50,808 nt of DNA from Bradyrhizobium sp. 139. Lineage in GTDB: Bacteria > Pseudomonadota > Alphaproteobacteria > Rhizobiales > Xanthobacteraceae. The translations under genes and the position numbers were made by a program. Below are positions 17,391-25,450 of the stretch, one piece after another; position 1 is the stretch's first letter, and every line of letters begins with the position of its first letter. The notes under the pieces are model-generated. The model did not search any database and was not told the DNA's origin. It was given only the letters and a program-made list of their open reading frames with translations. The DNA is taken from the NCBI RefSeq assembly GCF_023074175.1, contig NZ_JADPKS010000080.1, forward strand, positions 1 to 50,808, written 5' to 3'.

Positions 17391-17873
17391 TCAGGATGGC
17401 GTGCGCACGCCCAGCCGTTCGACGAAGCGCACGAGGTAGCCGTCCGGATCCTGGACGAGGAATTCACGCTGGCCGCATTCGAGCTCGCCGACCCGGTACC
17501 AGGCTTCATGCGGCAGCTCGTAGAGCGGCCAATTGGCGTCGCCGAGAGCGGTCAGCATCGGATCGATGCGATCGACGACCATCTGAAAATTGACGCCGCG
17601 TCCGAACGGACGCTGCATCTCGGCCGTCTCCCAGCGTCCGTTCAATTGGCACAGCATCACCTGCAAACGCCCTTTGACGAGATACGCAAATCGCGCATCG
17701 GGGCGATCATAAGCGACCTCAAAGCCGAGCAAGTCTCGCCAGAACGACAGGCTGGCTTGAATGCTGGAAACGCTGAGTTCGGGAACGAGATCGGCAAAAC
17801 CGTCTTTCGGCGCGCTTCCCGTGCTGTCGGAGGCCGCACGAGCAACGGGGTCCGAGGGCAGCGGTTCGTTCAT
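17391..17873 (-). CDS. VOC-family (glyoxalase/bleomycin-resistance) protein
   Basis: A 160-residue vicinal-oxygen-chelate protein. After a 25-residue polar N-terminal extension, the two beta-alpha-beta-beta-beta modules run about 28-80 (PELSVSSIQASLSFWRDLLG) and 92-155, with the end VQDPDGYLVRFVERLG typical of glyoxalase/dioxygenase folds. Candidate metal ligands are few: the histidine usual in module 1 is absent and a Glu in FVERLG remains. The closest type is the bleomycin-binding-like group of unknown function. It lies downstream of the GntR gene in the same direction with 109 bases between them, and may be co-regulated with it. Confidence 0.8.
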   Translation of the reverse strand: MNEPLPSDPVARAASDSTGSAPKDGFADLVPELSVSSIQASLSFWRDLLGFEVAYDRPDARFAYLVKGRLQVMLCQLNGRWETAEMQRPFGRGVNFQMVVDRIDPMLTALGDANWPLYELPHEAWYRVGELECGQREFLVQDPDGYLVRFVERLGVRTPS

Positions 17874-17982
17874 TGCGACTGCGCCTGACCTTATGATTGA
17901 TCCTCGAGGCCGTTATTGCAGCGAAGCAGCGCGAAGGCCAGAAGCAGAATGGGTTGAACTGATGCTCGCCGGGCACGCCGTC

Positions 17983-18648
17983 TCACGCGATCCGCAGCGC
18001 GGGGTCGTTTCCTTCCGTTTCGGCAAAGCCCGCCTGCAAGACCTCTTCGCGCTTATGGCGCAGATGCGCACGCAGGATGTGGGAGAGGCCGGCGCCATCG
18101 CGCCGCTGGAGCGCGTTCAAAATCGCCTCATGCTCCTTCACGGCGAACGCCCAGCGCTGCGGCGTCATCGGCGTGACATAGCGCGCGCGCCGGATGCGCG
18201 CGGTCACGGAGGCATAGAGCCCCGCAAGCGCGGGATTTCCGGCCGCGGTGACGATGGCCTCGTGGATGGCGCGATTGCCGCGGTAGTACTGGATCAGGTC
18301 GCCCTCGCGATAATGCTGCACCATGTCCGCATGCGCTGCGGCGACCGCGTCGATCTCGGCGTCGCTGATGCGCTCGCAGGCGAGTTCGCCGGCGAGTGCC
18401 TCGAGACCCTGGCAGACCTCGAACAGGTCGCGCATGTCCTTGTCGGTCAGTTTTGCGGCGCGCGAGCCGCGATGAGGCAAGAGCTGCACGAGCCCTTCGG
18501 CGGCGAGCACCTTGAGCGCTTCGCGCAGCGGGGTGCGCGAGATCTGGAGCCGGTCGCACAGCTCGCGCTCGGGAATCCGCGCGCCCGGCGGGATCTCACC
18601 GTCGAGCAGGATGGTTCGGATGCGGCCGACGACCTCCTCATGAAGCAT
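17983..18648 (-). CDS. GntR-family (FadR/FCD subfamily) regulator
   Basis: Transcription factor of 221 residues: winged helix-turn-helix at about 3-68 (IPERELCDRLQISRTPLREALKVL, recognition helix in SRTPLREAL), then an all-helical FCD ligand-binding domain (about 75-210) with candidate metal-binding residues Asp/His around EAIVTAAGN and KEHEAILNAL. FCD regulators usually respond to carboxylic acids. It is divergent from the crotonase-CoA transferase-Tct operon and shares a 116-base promoter region with two inverted repeats, so it very probably controls that operon and itself. Confidence 0.9.
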   Translation of the reverse strand: MLHEEVVGRIRTILLDGEIPPGARIPERELCDRLQISRTPLREALKVLAAEGLVQLLPHRGSRAAKLTDKDMRDLFEVCQGLEALAGELACERISDAEIDAVAAAHADMVQHYREGDLIQYYRGNRAIHEAIVTAAGNPALAGLYASVTARIRRARYVTPMTPQRWAFAVKEHEAILNALQRRDGAGLSHILRAHLRHKREEVLQAGFAETEGNDPALRIA

Positions 18649-18661
18649 GGATCAAGCTCTA

Positions 18662-18747
18662 TTTTGCATGCAAAAAGTAAATTAATAGACGTGTGAAAGC
18701 AAGTTATAGCTTGAAAATTTAAATTTTTGCATTCAAAAATGCAAAAA
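18662..18747. promoter_or_regulatory. Divergent promoter with two GntR-type operators
   Basis: Two AT-rich inverted repeats share the core TTTTGCAT/ATGCAAAA. Site 1 is the perfect 14-bp palindrome TTTTGCATGCAAAA at 18662-18675. Site 2 is TTTTTGCAT (18724-18732) and ATGCAAAAA (18739-18747) with a six-base spacer. The DNA between them is strongly AT-rich, unlike its surroundings. Site 1 lies 14 bases before the GntR start and site 2 ends 17 bases before the crotonase start. Binding of the adjacent GntR protein is inferred from position and symmetry. Confidence 0.75.
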
Positions 18748-18764
18748 ACAGAGGATGTGAGGAA

Positions 18765-19559
18765 ATGGACCAGGCCGTAACGGCGGAAGACCTCGTTTTC
18801 GAGATTGAGGACGGCATCGGGCGGATCACCTTCAACCGCCCGCAGGCCCGCAATGCCTTCACCTTCGCCATGTACGAGCGGCTCGCCGCGATTTGCACGG
18901 AGGCCAACGACGATCCTTCGCTCAAGGTGCTGGTGCTTCGCGGGGCTGGCGACAAGGCGTTCGCCTCAGGCACCGACATCAACCAGTTCCGCGAATTCAA
19001 GACGCCGCAGGATGCGATCGACTACGAGAACCGGATCGATCGGGTGCTCACCACACTCGAGCAGTGCCGGGTGCCGACCATCGCGGCGATCAACGGGTTC
19101 TGCACCGGGGGCGGGGCGGGCATTGCCGCGGCCTGCGATCTGCGCATCGGCACGAAGAGCGCCAAAATCGGATTCCCCATCGCCCGGACGCTCGGCAACT
19201 GCCTGTCGATGTCCAATGTCAGCCGCCTCACCGCACTGATCGGCGCCGCCCGCGTCAAGGACTTGATCTTCACCGCGCGTCTCATTGATGCCACCGAGGC
19301 CGCGAGCGTCGGACTGCTCGGCGAGGTCGTCGAGGATCTCCCAGCACTTGACCTGCGCGCCGACGAACTCGCCCGGCTGCTGGCCGGTCACGCGCCGCTG
19401 ACACTGACCGCAACCAAGCAGGCGGTCGCCCGCCTGCAGAAGCGGCTGACGCGGGACGAGGGCGAAGACCTCGTTCTGATGTGCTACACGAGCCAGGATT
19501 TTCGCGAAGGGCTCGATGCTTTCCTCAACAAGCGCGCGCCGCAATGGCGCGGTCAATAG
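18765..19559 (+). CDS. Crotonase (enoyl-CoA hydratase/isomerase) family protein
   Basis: First gene of the catabolic operon, 264 residues with the crotonase fold. The CoA-binding and oxyanion-hole segments are present: FASGTDINQF (about 66-75) and NGFCTGGGAGIAAACDLRIG (about 109-128). The two glutamates that act in classical enoyl-CoA hydratases are both replaced: the GGG-x-E position is Gly and the FGxPE position reads GFPIA. Ordinary crotonyl-CoA hydration is therefore unlikely. Isomerase, hydrolase or decarboxylase activity, as in other crotonases, is possible. A GAGGAA ribosome site precedes the ATG. It lies nine bases before the CoA transferase, so they are probably coupled. Confidence 0.85.
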   Translation: MDQAVTAEDLVFEIEDGIGRITFNRPQARNAFTFAMYERLAAICTEANDDPSLKVLVLRGAGDKAFASGTDINQFREFKTPQDAIDYENRIDRVLTTLEQCRVPTIAAINGFCTGGGAGIAAACDLRIGTKSAKIGFPIARTLGNCLSMSNVSRLTALIGAARVKDLIFTARLIDATEAASVGLLGEVVEDLPALDLRADELARLLAGHAPLTLTATKQAVARLQKRLTRDEGEDLVLMCYTSQDFREGLDAFLNKRAPQWRGQ

Positions 19560-19568
19560 GACAGGCCG

Positions 19569-20828
19569 ATGCAAAGCGATCGATCGCAACCCACCTCCCG
19601 CCATTTGGGACCGCTCGCCGGTCTCAAGGTCGTCGATCTCACCCATGTCATGGCGGGGCCGACCTGCACCCTGATGCTCGCCGACATGGGCGCCGACGTC
19701 ATCAAGATCGAGAAGTCGCCGAACGGCGACGACACCCGCCATTCGGTGCCGCCGAAGATCGGTGACGAGGCAGCCTCCTTCCTGATGATGAACCGCAACA
19801 AGCGCGGCATCGTGCTCGATCTGAAGACCGACGGCGGCAAGCAGGTGTTGCGGCGGCTGATCGCGGACGCCGACGTGCTGGTCGAGAATTTTGCGCCGGG
19901 CGCCATGGAGCGCCTCGGCTTCGGCTATGAAGAGCTGCACCAGCAGCATCCAATGCTGATCTACTGCTCGCTGTCGGGCTTCGGCCGCACCGGCCCGTAC
20001 AAGCACCGCCGCGGTTTTGACCTCGTCGCGCAGGCGATGAGCGGCATCATGAGCTTCACCGGCGAACGCCCCGATGGTCCGCCTGTGAAATGCGGTCCGC
20101 CGCTGTCCGACATCACGGCCGGCCTGCTCGCGAGCATGGGCATTCTCGCGGCCTATACGCACCGCCTCAAGACCGGTGAAGGCCAGTGGGTCGAGACCTC
20201 GCTCTATGAGGCGGCCCTCGTGCAGACCTATTGGCAATCGACGATCGCGCTGGCCGCGGGTACCGCACCGCGCGCGATGGGCTCGGCCCATCCGCTCAAC
20301 GCGCCCTATCAGGCATTCGAGGCCTCGGACGGCTGGCTGGTGGTCGGCGGCGCCAACAAGAAGCATTGGCTGTTGATGCTGGAGGCGCTCGGTGCAACCG
20401 AGCTTGCCGCCGATCCCCGCTTCGTTACCGGCGCCGACCGCATGGCCTACCTGAAGGAGCTCGAAGCGGTCCTGAGCACGCGCTTCCGCACCCAGTCACG
20501 GGCGCATTGGCTCGCGGCGCTGGACGACAAGGGCGTGCCGTGCGGACCCGTGCACGACATGCTGGAGGCGCTGAGCGATCCACAGACGCTGGCACGCGAG
20601 ATGGTCGTCGAGGTCGAGCACTCCACACTCGGTCCCGTGAAGACGATCGGCCTTCCCGTCAAGTTTTCGGAGACCCCAGGCAAAGTGCGCACCGGCGCGC
20701 CGGTCTACGGTGAGCACACCCGCGAGGTGCTCAGCGAGCACGGGTTCAACGAGCAGGAAATCGAGGCCTTCGAGAAGCAGGGCGCAATCGTTTCGGCATC
20801 AGGGAGGCGCGAGGAACGCGTCGCCTGA
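19569..20828 (+). CDS. CaiB/BaiF family CoA transferase
   Basis: Family III CoA transferase of 419 residues that moves CoA between carboxylic acids. Family landmarks are GLKVVDLTHVMAGPTCTLMLADMGADVIKIE (about 18-48), a large ENFAPGAMERLGFGYEEL segment, GFGRTGP (about 138-144) and MGSAHPLNAPYQAF. The catalytic position, Asp in formyl-CoA transferase, falls in ETSLYEAAL, where this protein has Glu. It probably activates the acid imported by the downstream Tct transporter, giving the CoA ester used by the crotonase-family enzyme. That order of steps is inference from the operon. Confidence 0.88.
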   Translation: MQSDRSQPTSRHLGPLAGLKVVDLTHVMAGPTCTLMLADMGADVIKIEKSPNGDDTRHSVPPKIGDEAASFLMMNRNKRGIVLDLKTDGGKQVLRRLIADADVLVENFAPGAMERLGFGYEELHQQHPMLIYCSLSGFGRTGPYKHRRGFDLVAQAMSGIMSFTGERPDGPPVKCGPPLSDITAGLLASMGILAAYTHRLKTGEGQWVETSLYEAALVQTYWQSTIALAAGTAPRAMGSAHPLNAPYQAFEASDGWLVVGGANKKHWLLMLEALGATELAADPRFVTGADRMAYLKELEAVLSTRFRTQSRAHWLAALDDKGVPCGPVHDMLEALSDPQTLAREMVVEVEHSTLGPVKTIGLPVKFSETPGKVRTGAPVYGEHTREVLSEHGFNEQEIEAFEKQGAIVSASGRREERVA

Positions 20829-20895
20829 CGTGGCCACGACAGACACACGACAGACACAAGCCCAACAAAACAATCAAAATCATCTGGAGGGAACT

Positions 20896-21888
20896 ATGGG
20901 TCGCACGTCAACATTTCTGCTGTCCGCAGCCGCGGTTGTGGTCGCCGGCACGATGCCGGCGCTTGCGGCCTGGCAACCGCAAAAACCGATCGAGTTCGTG
21001 GCAACGGCCGGGCCGGGCGGCGGCACCGACAATATTGCCCGCGCGGTGCAGAACATCATCACCAAGTACAAGCTGACGGACCAGCCGATCGTCGTCGTTA
21101 ACAAGGCCGGCGGCAGCGGCGCGGAGGGCTATGTCTATGGCAAGGCCTCCGCGGGCGATCCCTACAAGGTGATCTTCGGCACCTCGAATGCCTGGCAGCA
21201 GCCGCTCGTCTCCAAAGTCGCCTTCAACTACACCGACCTCACCCCGATCGCGGCGTTGGCGCAGGATGAATTCCTGCTCTGGGTCAAGCAGGACTCGCCT
21301 TACAAGACGGCGGGCGACTATCTGAAGGCGGCCGCATCGGGCGAGTTCAAGATGGGTGGGGCGCAGTCCAAGGACACCGACGAGGTGCTGACCCGCATGA
21401 TCGAGAAGGCCGGTCACATCAAGCTGACCTATATCCCCTTCAAGAGCGGCGCCGAGACCGCCGTGCAGCTCGCCGGCGGACACCTCGACTCCCACGTCAA
21501 CAATCCCAGCGAAAGTCTCGGGCAATGGCGCGGTGGAACGCAGCGCCCGCTGTGTGTTTTCAGCCCGAAGCGGCTGCCGCAGGGCGCCAAGGTCACCGCG
21601 ACCGAAGGCTGGAGCGACGTTCCGACCTGTGTCGAGCAGGGGCTCGATATCGCGCAATATGAGCAGCCGCGCACGGTATGGCTGCCCGGCAAGGTCACGC
21701 CGGACCAGGCTGCGTTCTACGTCGACCTCATGAAGAAGGTGCAGGCGACGCCCGAATGGAAGGATTACATCGAGAAGTCCTCGCAGATCGACACATTCCT
21801 GACCGGCGCCGAGTTCGACAAGTTCATCAAGGAGGATCTCGAGCACCTCAAGCAGGTTGCGAGCGAGCAGGGCTGGCTGGTCAAGTGA
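20896..21888 (+). CDS. TctC-type periplasmic substrate-binding protein
   Basis: Periplasmic binding protein (330 residues) of a tripartite tricarboxylate transporter (TTT). A signal peptide is cleaved near MPALA-AW (about residue 25), followed by the family start KPIEFVATAGPGGGTDNIAR (about 31-50), NKAGGSGAEGY (about 72-82) and the pattern of a two-lobed venus-flytrap domain. TTT binding proteins take carboxylated ligands (citrate, terephthalate, nicotinate and others). The ligand here is unknown. A CTGGAGGG ribosome site selects the ATG at 20896. Genes for both membrane subunits follow directly. Confidence 0.9.
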   Translation: MGRTSTFLLSAAAVVVAGTMPALAAWQPQKPIEFVATAGPGGGTDNIARAVQNIITKYKLTDQPIVVVNKAGGSGAEGYVYGKASAGDPYKVIFGTSNAWQQPLVSKVAFNYTDLTPIAALAQDEFLLWVKQDSPYKTAGDYLKAAASGEFKMGGAQSKDTDEVLTRMIEKAGHIKLTYIPFKSGAETAVQLAGGHLDSHVNNPSESLGQWRGGTQRPLCVFSPKRLPQGAKVTATEGWSDVPTCVEQGLDIAQYEQPRTVWLPGKVTPDQAAFYVDLMKKVQATPEWKDYIEKSSQIDTFLTGAEFDKFIKEDLEHLKQVASEQGWLVK

Positions 21889-21943
21889 GCCGGCGCTGCC
21901 AGGCCATGACTTCCTGTTATCTCGCGCCAGGCTGGAGCCGCTG

Positions 21944-22426
21944 ATGATATCGCGCCGCGCTCTCGAACTAGCGACCGCCGTTCTCACCGGCAGCTTCGGT
22001 GTCGCTGTTGTCGTCTCGAGCCTCGACAACGGTATTGGGTGGTCGAGTGCGGGCGTGGATTCCGGGACGTTCCCGTTCCTGACCGGAATCATCATCGTTC
22101 TCGGCAGCCTCTACAATCTGGTGCGGGGCATCCTGCCGGTCGCGACGCTGGCAAACATTCCTGTCGCAGTTACGCCCACCGAGATGCGCCGGCTCGCCGG
22201 TCTGTTCGTGCCGGCCGTGATTTTCGTGGCCGCAATCCCGCTGCTCGGGATGTATCTCGCCGCGGCCCTCTACATTTTCGCCGTGCTCGCGATCCCGATG
22301 CATCAATCCGTGCTTCGTTCGCTCGCTACGGCGGCTGCAACAGCGCTCGCGCTCTATTTCGTTTTCGAGCGCATGTTCCAGGTGTCGCTGCCACACGGCG
22401 CGCTCGCCGCCGCGTTCGGGTTCTGA
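21944..22426 (+). CDS. TctB-type small membrane subunit
   Basis: Small membrane subunit of the TTT system, 160 residues with four predicted helices (about 7-24, 39-57, 78-95 and 100-145 in two passes). TctB subunits have low sequence conservation and are recognised by size, topology and position between tctC and tctA. I chose the ATG at 21944, since the frame upstream overlaps the tctC end and lacks a signal. It lies 55 bases after the binding protein and 10 before TctA. Confidence 0.8.
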   Translation: MISRRALELATAVLTGSFGVAVVVSSLDNGIGWSSAGVDSGTFPFLTGIIIVLGSLYNLVRGILPVATLANIPVAVTPTEMRRLAGLFVPAVIFVAAIPLLGMYLAAALYIFAVLAIPMHQSVLRSLATAAATALALYFVFERMFQVSLPHGALAAAFGF

Positions 22427-22436
22427 GGAGAGGCCG

Positions 22437-23975
22437 ATGGACAATTTCCAGGAACTGCTGCACGGCTTCACCATCGCGATCACGGTGCCGCATCTGGCGC
22501 TGATGGTGGTGGGCGTGCTGCTCGGTATCCTCGTCGGCGTGCTGCCGGGGCTGGGCGCGCCGAATGGGGTGTCGCTGCTGTTGCCGTTGACGTTCGGTAT
22601 GCAGCCGGTGTCGGCGATCATCCTGCTCTCCAGCATGTATTGGGGGGCGCTGTTCGGCGGCTCCGTGACCTCGATCCTGTTCAACATTCCGGGCGAGCCG
22701 TCGTCGGTCGCGACCACCTTCGACGGTTATCCGATGGCGCGCGACGGCCGGCCGACGACGGCGCTCGCCACCGCCTTTGGCTCGGCGGCGTTCGGCGCGC
22801 TGATCGGCGTCATCCTGATCACCTTCCTGGCGTCGTGGGTGGCGCAGGTCGCGCTCGCCTTCGGGCCGGCGGAATATTTTGCGGTCTATTTCCTGGCCTT
22901 TGCGAGCTTCGTCGGCATGGGCGGCGCGGCGCCGATCAAGACGGTCGTGGCGTTGGCGATCGGCTTTGCGATCGCCGCCATCGGCATCGACACGGTGTCT
23001 GGCAGTGTTCGCCTCACCATGGGCGTCGACGAACTGGTCAAGGGCGTCAATTTCGTGGTCGCGGTGATGGGCCTGTTCGGTATCGGCGAGCTCCTGGTTG
23101 CGGTCGAGGAGGAGTTTCACGCCCGCGCTGTATCATCGAAGATCGACTGGCGCGAGGTGTTTCGCGCGGTCGGCCGCCTGCCGCGGCATAGCGTTGCGCT
23201 GCTGCGGAGCGCCGCGATCGGGTGCTGGATGGGGATCACGCCGGGCGGCCCGACAGCGGCATCCTTCATGAGCTATGGCATCGCCCGGCGCTTCTCGCGC
23301 CGCGGCCGATACTTCGGCACCGGGGAGGTCGAGGGCATCATCTCCCCGGAGACCGCCGATCACGCCGCCGGCACCAGCGCTTTGCTGCCGATGCTCTCCC
23401 TCGGCATTCCCGGCTCGGCCACCGCGGCCGTCATGATGGGCGGGCTGATGATCTGGGGCCTCAATCCCGGGCCGATGCTGTTCGTCGACCAGAAGGACTT
23501 TGTGTGGGGCCTGATCGCCTCGATGTATGTCGGCAACATCGTCGCCGTCGTGCTGGTGCTGCTGACCGTGCCGGTGTTTGCCGCCCTGATGCGAATTCCG
23601 TTCGTGATCATCGCGCCGCTGATTGTGATCATCTGCGTCGTCGGCGCCTATTCGGTGTCGAATTCCTATCTCGACGTGGTCATGATGCTCGGCTTCGGCA
23701 TCGTCGGCTATCTCTTCAAGAAGCTGTTCTATCCGCTGGCGCCGCTCGTGCTCGCGATCGTCATCGGCGACAAGGCCGAGGATGCGTTCCGACAATCGAT
23801 GCTGATGTCCAAGGGATCGCTCGGGATCTTCTTTGCGAACAAGCTGGTGACGTGCCTGATCGTGGCCGGCATCGCGCTGGTGCTGCTTCCGCTTGTGCTG
23901 CAACTCGCGCGCCTCGGGCGCAAGCCCGCATCCCCAACGTCCGAGACGACGGCCCAGGAAAAGGTGATCATATGA
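22437..23975 (+). CDS. TctA-type large membrane subunit
   Basis: Large permease subunit (512 residues, about 11-12 helices) of the TTT transporter, driven by an ion gradient. The family signature VGVLPGLGAPNGVSLLLPLTF lies at about 34-54, with SILFNIPGEPSS (about 75-86) and the second-half repeat MGITPGGPTAASFMSYGIARR, where DUF112 domains show internal duplication. Its stop overlaps the start of the PdxA-like gene (ATGA at 23972-23975), so transport and dehydrogenase genes are translationally coupled. Confidence 0.92.
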   Translation: MDNFQELLHGFTIAITVPHLALMVVGVLLGILVGVLPGLGAPNGVSLLLPLTFGMQPVSAIILLSSMYWGALFGGSVTSILFNIPGEPSSVATTFDGYPMARDGRPTTALATAFGSAAFGALIGVILITFLASWVAQVALAFGPAEYFAVYFLAFASFVGMGGAAPIKTVVALAIGFAIAAIGIDTVSGSVRLTMGVDELVKGVNFVVAVMGLFGIGELLVAVEEEFHARAVSSKIDWREVFRAVGRLPRHSVALLRSAAIGCWMGITPGGPTAASFMSYGIARRFSRRGRYFGTGEVEGIISPETADHAAGTSALLPMLSLGIPGSATAAVMMGGLMIWGLNPGPMLFVDQKDFVWGLIASMYVGNIVAVVLVLLTVPVFAALMRIPFVIIAPLIVIICVVGAYSVSNSYLDVVMMLGFGIVGYLFKKLFYPLAPLVLAIVIGDKAEDAFRQSMLMSKGSLGIFFANKLVTCLIVAGIALVLLPLVLQLARLGRKPASPTSETTAQEKVII

Positions 23976-24976
23976 CCGCAAAGCCCCTCATTGCATTGGC
24001 GATGGGAGATCCCGCCGGAATCAGCCCGGAACTGACGGCGAAACTCGTGGCGCAGGACGACATCGGCACCCGCGGCCGGATCGTCGTGATCGGTGACCGC
24101 CGCATCTTCGACGAAGGCGCGCGCGTTGCCGGCGTGACGCCGGAGTTGAAGATGGTGAAGCCCGAAACCGACCTTCGCGCGGCGGACGGAGAGGCGCTGT
24201 TCGTCGATCTCGGCCATCTCGATCCCGCCGAGGTCGAGCGGGGCACTGCGAGCCTTGCCGGCGGCAGGTTCGCGCTGGCCAACTACCGGCACGCGCTCGA
24301 ACTCGCGCGCGACCGCCGCGTCGCTGCCGTCTGCTTCACGCCGTTCAACAAGCAGGCGATGCGGCTGGCCCGCGCCGACTATGACGACGAGATCGCGTTT
24401 TCCGCGGAGGTCGTCGCTCTCAAGACTCCGGCCAGCGAATTCAACGTGCTCGGCGAGCTCTGGAATGCGCGCGTGACTTCGCACATCCCGCTGAAGGACG
24501 TCGCCGGACGATTGTCCAGCGACCGTATCCTGCGCGCGCTCAAGCTGACAGACGCCTGCATGCGCAATGCCGGCTTTGCACGGCCGCGCATCGCGGTCGC
24601 AGGCCTCAATCCGCACGCCGGCGATGGCGGCAATTTTGGTCGCGAGGAGATCGACGTCATTGCGCCGGCGGTCGCCGCCGGTCAGCGTGACGGGATTGCC
24701 GCGGAGGGGCCGTTTCCCGCCGACACCGTGTTCCTGCGCGCCAAAGGCGGCGCCTTCGATGCGGTGCTGACGATGTACCACGACCAAGGCCAGATCGCGA
24801 TGAAGCTGATGGGCTTCGATCGCGGTGTGACCTTGCTCGGCGGCTTCCCGTTCCCGATCTGCACCCCCGCGCACGGCACCGCCTACGACATCGCAGGGCA
24901 GGGCATCGCGTCCATCGGCGCGAGCCGCGCCGCGGTGTTGCTCGCTGCCGAGATGGCCGGGCGTCGCCTCACGTGA
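23972..24976 (+). CDS. PdxA-family dehydrogenase (PdxA2/TphB-like)
   Basis: NAD-dependent oxidative-decarboxylating dehydrogenase, 334 residues. Metal ligands are the three histidines His171 (SHIPLK), His215 (LNPHAGD) and His270 (YHDQGQ), all present. In true PdxA the phosphate of 4-hydroxythreonine phosphate is held by a GHTE segment; here the matching place reads DYDDEIAF, so a phosphorylated substrate is doubtful. Known non-vitamin members are PdxA2 (threonate/erythronate phosphates, usually next to a DUF1537 kinase, absent here) and TphB (terephthalate dihydrodiol dehydrogenase). It probably acts on the solute imported by the Tct system. Overlaps tctA by four bases. Confidence 0.86.
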   Translation: MTAKPLIALAMGDPAGISPELTAKLVAQDDIGTRGRIVVIGDRRIFDEGARVAGVTPELKMVKPETDLRAADGEALFVDLGHLDPAEVERGTASLAGGRFALANYRHALELARDRRVAAVCFTPFNKQAMRLARADYDDEIAFSAEVVALKTPASEFNVLGELWNARVTSHIPLKDVAGRLSSDRILRALKLTDACMRNAGFARPRIAVAGLNPHAGDGGNFGREEIDVIAPAVAAGQRDGIAAEGPFPADTVFLRAKGGAFDAVLTMYHDQGQIAMKLMGFDRGVTLLGGFPFPICTPAHGTAYDIAGQGIASIGASRAAVLLAAEMAGRRLT

Positions 24977-24983
24977 TCTGGCG

Positions 24984-25400
24984 CTATTTCGGGAGAGGCG
25001 ACGTCAGCTCCTTGTCGGCGGTATCCACCACGAACACGGCAAGCAGCTTCGCAGGCTCGGTGTCGCTGGCATTGGCGCTAACGGCATGGCGGTCGCCGGG
25101 CTTTTCAGAGAAATTCTCTCCCTTGTGAAAGACCCTGGCGGGGCCGTCATTGACCTGACTGCGGATCGCTCCTTCCAGGACCGTGGCATAGATGAAGGCG
25201 GAGGGCGCGTGGATGTGGGCCGGTGAGGATCCTGCGGGACCGTACTCGACCAGCACGCCTTTCATGCTCTTGCCGGGGACGTTGGGCAGGGCCTGGTCGA
25301 ACACGACCGTCACCTTGGCTAATGGTGTTGCCGTCTCGGCTGCATGGGCCGTCAGAAACGACGCGGCGTAAACCGCCGTCGCGATCAACAATCTGCGCAT
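24984..25400 (-). CDS. Secreted cupin-domain protein
   Basis: A 138-residue periplasmic protein: signal peptide (RRLLIATAVYAASFLTAHA, cleaved near residue 21) followed by one cupin barrel. Candidate metal ligands are His in SPAHIHAPSAFIYATVLEG (about 60-78) and the HAVSANAS segment (about 106-113). A paralogue with the same end (VSANAS.TEPA.L.AVFV.D) lies at 36946-37446. The AAGGAAAT ribosome site supports the start at 25400. It is convergent with the Tct operon (seven bases between stops). Function unknown. Confidence 0.8.
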   Translation of the reverse strand: MRRLLIATAVYAASFLTAHAAETATPLAKVTVVFDQALPNVPGKSMKGVLVEYGPAGSSPAHIHAPSAFIYATVLEGAIRSQVNDGPARVFHKGENFSEKPGDRHAVSANASDTEPAKLLAVFVVDTADKELTSPLPK

Positions 25401-25450
25401 GGGATTTCCTTCATTGCCGTGGCTATCGTGATTGCAGGACCGGCGGGCCT

